Shown: positions 1-6,133, numbered from the stretch's first letter. The stretch: DNA of 7,526 nt from Chloroflexota bacterium (GCA_027624995.1 JAQBTI010000109.1:1-7526); one strand, 5' to 3'. Notes: generated by a model not told the origin, from the sequence alone. Made by a program: numbers and translations.

Positions 1-90
1 TCGTGCCGGGCCAACGTGCAGCTCGTGTCGCCTGGCACAGTCCCCCAATCAGCCGTGGGTAAGGCTGTCAGAGTCGTACGGAACTTCTGA
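1..90 (+). CDS. C-terminal end of an acyl-AMP ligase-like protein (partial)
   Basis: Frame 1 is open from the window edge to a TGA at 88-90 and gives 29 residues. The segment LVSPGTVPQSAVGKAVR matches the extreme C-terminal pattern of adenylate-forming enzymes, above all fatty acyl-AMP ligases, which end in a block like LVPPGxLPxTxxGKxxRxxxR. In that family the lysine of the GK pair is the catalytic A10 lysine; here it is residue 21 of the fragment, codon 61-63. The match spans about 17 positions and ends 8 residues before the stop, as expected for a C-terminus. The call rests on this short motif only. Frame 2 is also open across the edge to a TAG at 136-138, and GC-rich DNA gives open frames easily, so the assignment is moderate. 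The stop lies 74 nt before fbp, which has its own promoter. Confidence 0.55.
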   Translation, partial: SCRANVQLVSPGTVPQSAVGKAVRVVRNF

Positions 91-114
91 TCGAAAGGCG
101 GCTGAAGACCGCCC

Positions 115-123
115 TGTTATAAT
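115..123 (+). promoter_or_regulatory. Extended -10 promoter for fbp-aldolase
   Basis: TGTTATAAT is a perfect extended -10 element (TG, one base, then TATAAT at 118-123). No good -35 hexamer is seen 16-19 nt upstream, which is typical when the extended -10 carries recognition. Transcription would start near 130, leaving about 35 nt of leader before the fbp ATG at 165. A small dyad, GGCGG (97-101) and CCGCC (109-113) with a 7-nt loop, sits directly upstream in the -35/spacer region. Confidence 0.6.
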
Positions 124-164
124 GCCATCAGACCGCTAGGCAGGCTCGACGGGAGGCCGGGACC

Positions 165-1139
165 ATGAGCATCTCCACTGAACGCTGGAGTATCAGCGAG
201 TTCATGGAATCGACCTGGAGTGGCGATGCTGAGCTGGAGGGTCTGGACGCCGTTATTCGGGCGATTGCCGACGGGACCCGGCGGGTGCACGACCTGGTCC
301 AGGCGGCGGCACTCGCAGACGTACTTGGCACCACCGGAGAGACCAACGTCCAGGGCGAGACAGTCCAGAAGCTGGATGTCGCCGGTTCGGACATATTTGT
401 CGAAGTACTGAGCAAGTCCGGTTGGGTGGCCGCGGTGGTGAGCGAGGAAGTGGAGGACCCGGTCGTTTCCGGCGATAGCGCCGAGCAGAATTTCATCGTG
501 TACACTGACCCGGTCGATGGCTCCTCGAACATTGACGTCGCGGTAACCATCGGCTCCATTTTCGGAATCTGGCGCAAAGACCCGGGCGGGACAATCTCCG
601 AGACGCTCCTTCGTCCAGATCGGGAGCAGGTCGCCGCGGCCTATGTGGTATACGGCTCAAGCACGGTGTTGGTTACGGCGACCAGGGGCGGCGTCAACGG
701 CTTCACCTTGGACACCGGGTCCAGCGAATTCATACTGACGCACCCCGATATCCGGTTCCCCGAGAAGTGCCAGTACTACAGCGTCAACGAAGGCAACTTC
801 AGAAAACTCGATGGGCCGACCCAGCGGGCGGTCACCAGGCTCAGAGACAGTCTCTCATTGAGGTACGTGGGCTCTCTGGTGGCCGATTTTCACAGGAATC
901 TGCTCAAGGGTGGAATATTCCTGTACCCGGGGGAATTAGAGCGCCCCAATGGCAAGCTGCGTCTTATGTACGAGGCGAACCCGTTGGGCTTTGTGGCCGA
1001 GCAGGCGGGCGGGGCCGCGTACTCAGCGACGCAACCCATTCTGGACATACATCCGGAGAATCCCCACCAGCGCACCCCGCTTATACTGGGGAACAAGGCC
1101 GAAGTTGAACAGACCGTTGCCATCATGCAGGGTGGCTGA
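165..1139 (+). CDS. fbp: Fructose-1,6-bisphosphatase, class I
   Basis: Hydrolyses fructose 1,6-bisphosphate to fructose 6-phosphate and phosphate, a committed cytosolic step of gluconeogenesis (and of the Calvin cycle where present). The 324-residue length is typical of class I FBPase. Family signatures are all present: SEEVEDP with metal-binding Glu94/Glu95, the metal and phosphate motif DPVDGSSN at 115-122, YSVNEGN near 205-211, YVGSLVADFHR at 234-244 and GKLRLMYEANP at 263-273, which holds the active-site Lys264 and metal-ligand Glu270. The ATG at 165 follows GGGAGG (151-156) with 8-nt spacing. The aldolase gene follows after 46 nt with no terminator visible, so the two are probably co-transcribed from the extended -10 at 115-123. 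No truncation or missing catalytic residue was noticed. Calvin-cycle-specific genes are absent, so gluconeogenesis is the simpler reading. Confidence 0.96.
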   Translation: MSISTERWSISEFMESTWSGDAELEGLDAVIRAIADGTRRVHDLVQAAALADVLGTTGETNVQGETVQKLDVAGSDIFVEVLSKSGWVAAVVSEEVEDPVVSGDSAEQNFIVYTDPVDGSSNIDVAVTIGSIFGIWRKDPGGTISETLLRPDREQVAAAYVVYGSSTVLVTATRGGVNGFTLDTGSSEFILTHPDIRFPEKCQYYSVNEGNFRKLDGPTQRAVTRLRDSLSLRYVGSLVADFHRNLLKGGIFLYPGELERPNGKLRLMYEANPLGFVAEQAGGAAYSATQPILDIHPENPHQRTPLILGNKAEVEQTVAIMQGG

Positions 1140-1185
1140 CGATAGGGGACCGTAATCGGGCAGAGCCCGCCAGGAGGAGTCCAGA

Positions 1186-2223
1186 ATGGGCATCCAGGAA
1201 CTGAACGACACCGCTCGAGCGATCGTGGCTCCCGGCAAAGGGATACTCGCTGCCGACGAGAGCACGGGGACCATCAAGAAACGCCTGGACAGCATCGGTG
1301 TGGAGTCTACGGAGGCCACGCGGCGCGACTACCGCGAGATGCTATTTCGTACCGAGGGTGCATCAAAGTACATCAGCGGAGTTATTCTCTACGACGAGAC
1401 GCTACGGCAGAACGGCGCCGCCGGCACTCCGCTATCCAGGGTTCTGGTCGATCAGGGCATCCTGCCCGGTATCAAGGTAGACATCGGAGGCAGGCCGCTG
1501 GCCGGTGCACCGGGCGAGCAGGTTACGGAAGGCTTGGACGGCCTGCGCGAGCGGCTCGCGGAATACGCAGAGTTGGGCGCCCGGTTCACCAAGTGGCGTG
1601 GCATCATCGCCATTGGACCAGGCATTCCGACCCGGTACGGCATCGAGGCCAATGCACACGCCCTCGCGCGGTCCGCGGCACTAAGTATCGAGGCGGGGCT
1701 CGTTCCCATCGTCGAGCCCGAGGTGCTCATGGACGGGGATCACGACATCGACGCCTGCTTCGAGGCGACTGAAGCGGTCCTACGCGAAGTCTACTCCCAG
1801 CTTGGAACCCATCGAGTCGCGCTGGAGGGTACGCTGCTCAAGCCCAACATGGTCCTTTCGGGGACGGACGCGCCAAATCGAGCCGGACCGGAAGAGGTCG
1901 CCGAAAAGACTGTCAGCTGCTTCAAGAGGGTGGTACCGGCCGCGGTGCCCGGGATCGTGTTCCTGTCCGGCGGTCAGAGCGACGAGGAGGCCACGGTCAA
2001 CCTCAATGCCATCAACCGGTACGCGGCATCGGTCGGCGCGCCGTGGGAGCTGAGCTTTTCGTACGGCCGCGGACTTCAGGCCGCGGCTCTGAAAGCGTGG
2101 GGTGGTGACCCCGCCAACAGGGCGAGGGCACAGCAGGTCTACCTGCACAGGGCGTACGTTACCAGCGCGGCCCAACAGGGGGATTACAAGCCGGAGATGG
2201 AGAAGGAACTGGTCGCGACCTAG
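1186..2223 (+). CDS. Fructose-bisphosphate aldolase, class I (eukaryote-type)
   Basis: Reversibly condenses dihydroxyacetone phosphate and glyceraldehyde 3-phosphate to fructose 1,6-bisphosphate through a lysine Schiff base, with no metal. The 345-residue protein carries the classic class I landmarks: LAADEST with Asp24, GIKVD with Lys97, FTKWR with Lys136, IVEPE with Glu177, the Schiff-base motif LEGTLLKPNMV with Lys219, SGGQS at 261-265, and SYGRGLQ with the phosphate-binding Arg305. These match rabbit muscle aldolase residues Asp33, Lys107, Lys146, Glu187 and Lys229 by motif. The C-terminus ends ELVAT and lacks the terminal Tyr of vertebrate aldolases. A near-perfect Shine-Dalgarno, AGGAGGA (1172-1178), sits 7 nt before the ATG. 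It supplies the substrate of the FBPase encoded just upstream. This is the vertebrate/plant-like class I family, not the DhnA/FbaB type of E. coli. Confidence 0.96.
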   Translation: MGIQELNDTARAIVAPGKGILAADESTGTIKKRLDSIGVESTEATRRDYREMLFRTEGASKYISGVILYDETLRQNGAAGTPLSRVLVDQGILPGIKVDIGGRPLAGAPGEQVTEGLDGLRERLAEYAELGARFTKWRGIIAIGPGIPTRYGIEANAHALARSAALSIEAGLVPIVEPEVLMDGDHDIDACFEATEAVLREVYSQLGTHRVALEGTLLKPNMVLSGTDAPNRAGPEEVAEKTVSCFKRVVPAAVPGIVFLSGGQSDEEATVNLNAINRYAASVGAPWELSFSYGRGLQAAALKAWGGDPANRARAQQVYLHRAYVTSAAQQGDYKPEMEKELVAT

Positions 2224-2298
2224 GCCGGAGTTGGTCTCGCGTACGGGGCCAATCGGTGGATAGCCGCATCTGGCACACGTCGGAACGCGCCTGTCTTC
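2224..2298. other. Convergent intergenic gap, no terminator recognised
   Basis: These 75 nt separate the aldolase stop from the stop of the M19 gene on the opposite strand. A bidirectional terminator would be expected, but I find no convincing GC-rich stem followed by a T tract on either strand; only 4-base complementarities are seen. Termination may be factor-dependent or lie inside the neighbouring genes. Confidence 0.5.
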
Positions 2299-3531
2299 CT
2301 ACCCCACGACCTCTCTGAAAACTCGCAGGTAGTTTTCCCCAAGGATCTTGCGGAGCTCGCCTTCGTTGAAGCCACGCTCGGCCAGCTTCATCGTGATGGC
2401 CGGCCAGTCCGTGAACTTGTCGAAGTCGGCGATTCGGTGGTTGTCGCTGAGTCTGTGTTCGGCGCGGAACCCCGACCAGGAGAACCCCCCGGGGGTCGCC
2501 CGGGGGTCGGGGTCGTCCTGGTATAGGTACGACGTCTCGTAGGGTCCCAGCTCGGGCGGATACTCGAAATTGGACTCCGTCCCCGGTCCTGGACCGCACT
2601 TGTCGCTGCCAATCCCGACGTGGTCGATACCCATTACGTCTACCAGGTGCTCGACATGGTCGACAAAGTCGTCCAGCGTGGCATTGTTGTCGGACCGGAG
2701 GAAGCCGCCGATGGCCGCGACACCGAAGAATCCACCGTTCTCTGCAATCGCCCGGGCCAGCTCGTCGCCCTTGCCGCGGTCGTGGTAACAGACCGCGTTG
2801 CTGGCCGAGTGAGTAACGATGACCGGAGAAGACGAGACCTCGATGGCGTCGAACCCCACCTGCTCACTGCAGTGGCTGACGTCCACCAGCATTCCGAGCT
2901 CGTTCAGCCGTCGGACGACCTCTATGCCGTAGTAGGTCAGGCCTGTCTTGTAGCGCTCGGTGCAGCCGTCGCCTACCAGGTTACGTAGGTTGTACGTGAG
3001 CTGGACGACCCTGAGCCCCATGTTGTAGAAGGTGTCGATTCGGTCCAGGTCGGAACCGAAGGGAATCGTCTCTTGAAAATCGAAGATTACCCCTCGGACG
3101 CCGTCCCGGTAGGCCCGTTCGATGTCGTCGGCCTTCAAGACAAGGCGAAGTTGGTCATCGCCGAGGGCGTCGATGATCGCCCTGGCCTGGGTAATCCCGG
3201 TAACAGAGGTCTCGAAAGCGCCTTCTGGAGGGTGCGGCCCGGCGTAGGTCGCGCTGGCGACGTTTACGCCCGACTCTTCCCACATGGCCATGTACTGGCG
3301 AGCCGCCTCGGGGTGTTCCTGTATCTCGCGCACGGTCATCGCCTGCAGACGCTTACGAATCTCGCCGCGTGACATTCCCTGGACAGCGAACTCCCGCATG
3401 GACTCGTGCATCGACTCGGTGTACAGGACTCCGGACGTAACACCAGGCTGCTGGCTATCGATTACCATGGTGGATTCGTGGAACCGACGTGCCTCTTCCG
3501 GCGTCATACTGGGTGCCCGTCTGTTTGCCAT
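2299..3531 (-). CDS. Membrane dipeptidase-like protein, peptidase M19 family (divergent metal site)
   Basis: Of 410 residues, consistent with the renal dipeptidase (M19) TIM-barrel family of the amidohydrolase superfamily. Recognisable blocks are GLTYYGIEVVRRLNELGMLVD, SHCSE with His220, PVIVTHSASNAVC with His241, ELARAIAENGGFFGV, and DHVGIGSDKCGPG with Asp310. The two histidines match the zinc ligands His198/His219 of mature renal dipeptidase. The N-terminal ligand motif, normally DxHxD, reads DSQQP at 25-29, so the His and second Asp are replaced by Gln27 and Pro29. The bridging-Glu region reads FQET at 152-155. The protein may therefore bind metal differently or act on another substrate. 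No signal peptide or lipobox is seen, so it is probably cytosolic. The ATG at 3531 follows AGGAAGGGG (3546-3538). It is the last gene of the larE operon, 27 nt after SDR-1. Confidence 0.85.
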   Translation of the reverse strand: MANRRAPSMTPEEARRFHESTMVIDSQQPGVTSGVLYTESMHESMREFAVQGMSRGEIRKRLQAMTVREIQEHPEAARQYMAMWEESGVNVASATYAGPHPPEGAFETSVTGITQARAIIDALGDDQLRLVLKADDIERAYRDGVRGVIFDFQETIPFGSDLDRIDTFYNMGLRVVQLTYNLRNLVGDGCTERYKTGLTYYGIEVVRRLNELGMLVDVSHCSEQVGFDAIEVSSSPVIVTHSASNAVCYHDRGKGDELARAIAENGGFFGVAAIGGFLRSDNNATLDDFVDHVEHLVDVMGIDHVGIGSDKCGPGPGTESNFEYPPELGPYETSYLYQDDPDPRATPGGFSWSGFRAEHRLSDNHRIADFDKFTDWPAITMKLAERGFNEGELRKILGENYLRVFREVVG

Positions 3532-3558
3532 TTCACACCCCTTCCTATACGGTCGGGC

Positions 3559-4299
3559 TTACGAGCCACCGTCCACGCGAAGCTCCGCGCCGCTGATGTA
3601 TGAGGAGTCGTCCGAGGCCAGGAACAGCACTGCCTTGGCGACCTCTTCGGGTCTACCGGCACGCCCCAACGGTATCGCCTCGTTCTCCCGGCGACGCACG
3701 TCGTCGTCTATGTAGACCTGGTCCGCCATGTCGGTGTCGATCGCCCCCGGGTGGACGGAGTTCGCTCGGATTCCGTCACGGCCGTACTGGACCGCAGTCG
3801 TTTTGGTAAGGGTGGCTACGGCTCCCTTGGAGGCGGCGTAGGCGCTCGACCAGCGGCTACCTTTCATCGAGGCCCCGGACGATATATTGACGATGGAGCC
3901 ACCCCCGGCCTTGCGCATCACCGGAATGCACGTCTTGGTGCCCAGGAACACGCCCTCGGCGTTCACTTCCATCACTCGCTTCCAGGTTTCGACTTCCAAC
4001 TCCTCGACCCTGTTGCGCTCGTAGATGCCGGCGTTATTGACAAGGATGTCAAGACCGCCATATCGATCGAGCACCTGATCGACGACCCGACGCCAGTCCG
4101 GCTCGCTGGTCACGTCCAGTTCGAAAAAAGAGGCAATGCCGCCGGCGCCGGTTATCTCGGTCTGCGCCTCGTGGCCACGGTCGGAGAGGACATCGGTGAG
4201 GGCCACGCGCGCTCCTTCGGCCGCCAGGACTCTGGCTACCGCGGCGCCTATTCCTCGCGCGGCGCCGGTCACCAACGCAGTCTTCCCCTCGAGTTTCAT
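3559..4299 (-). CDS. Short-chain dehydrogenase/reductase, paralogue 1
   Basis: A 246-residue classical SDR, probably an NAD(H)-dependent alcohol or ketone oxidoreductase of the cytosol. The Rossmann glycine motif TGAARGIG is at 11-18, Asp36 ends beta-2 (an acidic residue there usually favours NAD over NADP), NNAG is at 88-91, and the catalytic set is Asn113, Ser141, Tyr154 and Lys158. It ends in the usual VDGG. The frame stays open upstream to 4791, but that stretch lies across SDR-2 in another frame. The ATG at 4299, immediately before KLEGKTALVTG, is the natural SDR start. Its own ribosome site is GGTGA (4311-4307). A 12-codon mini-ORF ends at this start as TGATG. It is about 76% identical without gaps to SDR-2 next door (188 of 246, counted by hand). 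The substrate cannot be named from sequence. Confidence 0.93.
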   Translation of the reverse strand: MKLEGKTALVTGAARGIGAAVARVLAAEGARVALTDVLSDRGHEAQTEITGAGGIASFFELDVTSEPDWRRVVDQVLDRYGGLDILVNNAGIYERNRVEELEVETWKRVMEVNAEGVFLGTKTCIPVMRKAGGGSIVNISSGASMKGSRWSSAYAASKGAVATLTKTTAVQYGRDGIRANSVHPGAIDTDMADQVYIDDDVRRRENEAIPLGRAGRPEEVAKAVLFLASDDSSYISGAELRVDGGS

Positions 4300-4337
4300 C
4301 AGAACGTCACCGCAGGATTTCGTCCGGTGGCTGCCAT
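4299..4337 (-). CDS. 12-codon leader mini-ORF coupled to SDR-1
   Basis: Between the two SDR genes, an ATG at 4337 is preceded by a perfect AAGGAG (4349-4344) with 6-nt spacing. It opens a frame MAATGRNPAVTF that stops with TGA at 4301-4299. That TGA shares a base with the SDR-1 ATG (TGATG), an arrangement typical of translational reinitiation. It could recruit ribosomes for SDR-1. The peptide resembles nothing I know and is most likely of no function itself. Chance occurrence is possible, since the whole case rests on one Shine-Dalgarno and one junction. Confidence 0.35.
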   Translation of the reverse strand: MAATGRNPAVTF

Positions 4338-4358
4338 CTGTCGCTCCTTCGCATGCGG

Positions 4359-5105
4359 TTAAGCGAGCGCGCCGCCGTCTACGCGCAGCTCCGCCCCGGT
4401 GACGTAAGAGGAGTCGTCCGAGGCGAGGAACAGTACGGCCTTCGCGACCTCCTCGGGGCTGCCGGACCGCCTCATCGGCATCGCCTCGATCCGCTGGCGA
4501 CGCAGATCGTCGTCTAAATAGACTTGGTCCAGCATATCGGTGTCGATGGCGCCGGGATGGACAGAGTTCACTCGAATTCCGTACCGGCCGTACTGGACCG
4601 CCGCCGATCTCGTAAAGACGGCCACAGCGCCCTTGGAGGCGTGGTAGGCGGTCGACCACTGGCTGCCCCTCATCGAGGCCACCGACGCGATGTTGATGAT
4701 GGAGCCGCCCCCGGACCGGCGCATCACTGGGATGCAGGCTTTGGTGCCCAGGAAAACGCTCGCGGCGTTTACCTCCATCACGTGGTTCCACGTCTCGAGG
4801 TCCAAGTCCTCGACCGTGTTGCGCTCGTAGATGCCGGCGTTGTTCACCAGAATATCGAGGCCGCCAAATCGATCGAGCACCTCGTCGATGACGCGTCGCC
4901 AGTCAGGCTCGCTTGTGACGTCCGGTTCTGCGAAAGAAGCTGTGCCGCCGGCCGTGGATATCGCCTCCCGCACTTGTTGGCCGGGGCCGGAAAGGACATC
5001 GGTAAGCGCCACACGTGCCCCTTCCGCGGCAAAGACTCTGGCTACCGCGGCCCCGATCCCTCGAGCGGCGCCGGTCACGAGGGCCGTCTTTCCGTCGAGC
5101 CTCAA
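4359..5105 (-). CDS. Short-chain dehydrogenase/reductase, paralogue 2
   Basis: A 248-residue classical SDR and tandem paralogue of SDR-1. It has TGAARGIG at 11-18, the NAD-favouring Asp36, NNAG at 88-91 and the catalytic residues Asn113, Ser141, Tyr154 and Lys158; the C-terminus VDGGALA is two residues longer than in SDR-1. It starts with TTG at 5105-5103, which overlaps the larE stop as TTGA. AGGGG (5116-5112) lies 6 nt upstream and supports this start, as does the canonical RLDGKTALVTG opening. Translation is therefore probably coupled to larE. Differences from SDR-1 cluster at residues 41-60 and 201-215, the latter in the substrate-loop region after HPGAIDTDM, so the two may use different substrates. 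FabG-like or sugar/hydroxyacid dehydrogenase roles are all possible. Confidence 0.93.
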   Translation of the reverse strand: MRLDGKTALVTGAARGIGAAVARVFAAEGARVALTDVLSGPGQQVREAISTAGGTASFAEPDVTSEPDWRRVIDEVLDRFGGLDILVNNAGIYERNTVEDLDLETWNHVMEVNAASVFLGTKACIPVMRRSGGGSIINIASVASMRGSQWSTAYHASKGAVAVFTRSAAVQYGRYGIRVNSVHPGAIDTDMLDQVYLDDDLRRQRIEAMPMRRSGSPEEVAKAVLFLASDDSSYVTGAELRVDGGALA

Positions 5106-5962
5106 ACGACGCCCCTGCGGCCGACCGTCAGGACCTCGTTCAGACTTCCAGACCTGAATCCGGCCAGGTCCAGGGTCACGTAGGCGTATCCGATCGACTT
5201 GAAATACTCCGAGACTCTGTCACGCAGGTCGTCGGCTACCAGGCGGGGCAGGTCCTCCAACTCGACCTCGATGCGGGCGATCGTGTCGTGGTGCCGGACC
5301 CGCAGTTGCCGGAAGCCGAGGTCCCGCAAGAACTCCTCGGCCTTTGCGACTCGGCTCAGGGCTTCTACCGTTACGGTTGTTCCGTAAGGAATACGCGATG
5401 AGAGGCAGGCCTGGGCGGGCTTGTCCCAGGTCGGCAGGTCCATCTCTCTGGATAGCGATCGGATCTCGGATTTGGTGAGGCCCGTTTCGACGAGTGGGCT
5501 GCGCACACCGAACTTCTCAGCGGCCTTCAGGCCCGGACGAAAGTCACCGAGGTCGTCGACATTTGACCCATTTGCCACGAAGGCAAACCCCTCCAGTGAG
5601 GCCACGCGTGTCAGGTGCGTGTACAGCTCGTCCTTGCAGAAGAAGCAGCGGCTTGAGGTGTTCGCGCTGTAGTCGGGACGCTCAACCTCGGTGGTCTCGA
5701 TAATGCGGTGGCCCAGTCCCAGGCTCTCTGCCAGGGCGACGGCGTCTCGCAGCTCCGATGGAGGCAGGCTCGGCGAGCTAGCGGTGATCGCGAGGGAACG
5801 CTCTCCCAAGACACGCTGCGCGGTGGCGGCCAGAAACGCACTATCGGCCCCGCCGGAGTAGGCGACGATCACGGACCCCATTTGGCGGAGCACGTCTTCC
5901 AGCGTCTGGAGCTTTTCCACCGGGGGCGCTGTGTGGCCGCCGCCGTTATCGTTCAAGTGCAT
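5102..5962 (-). CDS. larE: ATP-dependent sacrificial sulfur transferase LarE
   Basis: LarE adenylates the carboxylates of the pyridinium dicarboxylate mononucleotide made by LarB and inserts sulfur, giving the thiocarboxylate precursor of the nickel-pincer nucleotide of lactate racemase-type enzymes. From the ATG at 5962 it has 286 residues. The PP-loop SGGADS is at 36-41, RCFFCKDELY brings Cys106 and Cys109, NGSNVDD follows, and KPAQACLSSRIPYG holds Cys186, the counterpart of the sacrificial Cys176 of Lactiplantibacillus plantarum LarE. Having all three cysteines matches the LarE class reported to bind a [4Fe-4S] cluster. A TTG at 6025 would add 21 residues, but it has no ribosome site and lies in a likely -35 box; AGGGG (5972-5968) precedes the ATG by 5 nt. 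It heads the operon with the two SDRs and the M19 gene. LarA, LarB and LarC are not in the window. Confidence 0.93.
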   Translation of the reverse strand: MHLNDNGGGHTAPPVEKLQTLEDVLRQMGSVIVAYSGGADSAFLAATAQRVLGERSLAITASSPSLPPSELRDAVALAESLGLGHRIIETTEVERPDYSANTSSRCFFCKDELYTHLTRVASLEGFAFVANGSNVDDLGDFRPGLKAAEKFGVRSPLVETGLTKSEIRSLSREMDLPTWDKPAQACLSSRIPYGTTVTVEALSRVAKAEEFLRDLGFRQLRVRHHDTIARIEVELEDLPRLVADDLRDRVSEYFKSIGYAYVTLDLAGFRSGSLNEVLTVGRRGVV

Positions 5963-5996
5963 CGCTTCCCCTAGTCGTCGAAGTGAGAGTTTCGTG

Positions 5997-6025
5997 AGCG
6001 TAGCACCGGCCCGTACACCTGTCAA
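5997..6025 (-). promoter_or_regulatory. Candidate promoter for the larE operon
   Basis: On the minus strand a perfect TTGACA (6025-6020) is followed by a 17-nt spacer and TACGCT (6002-5997). The -10 keeps the three most conserved positions (TAnnnT) only. Transcription would begin near 5990, about 28 nt before the larE ATG. One arm of the 11-bp inverted repeat (6002-6012) fills part of the spacer, so a protein bound there could control access. Confidence 0.4.
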
Positions 6026-6069
6026 CGAAGGCCCGCACAGTCTCTCTTCGAGCCGCTGGGGCCGGTGCT
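6002..6069. repeat. Perfect 11-bp inverted repeat in the divergent intergenic region
   Basis: AGCACCGGCCC at 6002-6012 is the exact reverse complement of GGGCCGGTGCT at 6059-6069, with 46 nt between. Allowing the T at 6001 to bulge, three more pairs form (5998-6000 with 6070-6072). Inside, CGAAG (6026-6030) and CTTCG (6046-6050) can pair. It could be a paired operator whose arms are 57 bp apart centre to centre, or a stem in a longer larE leader transcript. Confidence 0.55.
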
Positions 6070-6094
6070 CGCGGGCGTTTATGCTGCTAATCCG

Positions 6095-6133
6095 TTATAT
6101 TGACTAGGTTAGACTTTGGGGTCAATCGCATAA
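6095..6133. promoter_or_regulatory. Candidate operator dyad and promoter elements before the MBL gene
   Basis: ATTGAC (6099-6104) and GTCAAT (6121-6126) form a 6-bp dyad with a 16-nt centre; further out TTAT (6095-6098) and ATAA (6130-6133) continue it imperfectly. TATATT (6096-6101) is one base off the -10 consensus on the + strand, though with no good -35. On the other strand TTGACC (6125-6120) and TATAAC (6099-6094) are 20 nt apart, rather long. This AT-rich patch stands out from its surroundings and is the likely promoter zone of MBL-lysA. Confidence 0.25.

Noticed and set aside
3..38. GTGCCGGGC/GCCTGGCAC imperfect inverted repeat, possibly a tRNA or leader hairpin
   Set aside because: It lies inside the probable coding tail of the upstream gene, has an 18-nt loop, no T tract, and no tRNA arms could be fitted.
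97..113. GGCGG/CCGCC stem after the upstream stop codon as a terminator
   Set aside because: Only 5 bp with no T run after it; it overlaps the fbp promoter zone, so it is at best a weak operator.
2159..2599. 146-residue minus-strand frame across the aldolase/M19 convergent end
   Set aside because: Arg/Pro-rich shadow overlapping two confident genes; no family resemblance.
3751..4362. Long open frame on the + strand opposite SDR-1 (203 residues)
   Set aside because: Antisense shadow of a confident SDR; the similar frame opposite SDR-2 is explained by the duplication and GC-rich codon bias.
4300..4791. 164-residue N-terminal extension of SDR-1 from a start at 4791
   Set aside because: It lies within SDR-2 in another frame, shows low-complexity Arg/Gly-rich sequence with no domain, and the normal SDR start MKLEGKTALVTG is at 4299.
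4524..5183. Long open frame on the + strand opposite SDR-2 (219 residues)
   Set aside because: Antisense shadow crossing the larE/SDR-2 junction, with no recognisable domain.
5963..6025. TTG at 6025 as the larE start
   Set aside because: No ribosome site precedes it, it forms the TTGACA of a likely -35 box, and the ATG at 5962 has AGGGG at good spacing and fits usual LarE length.
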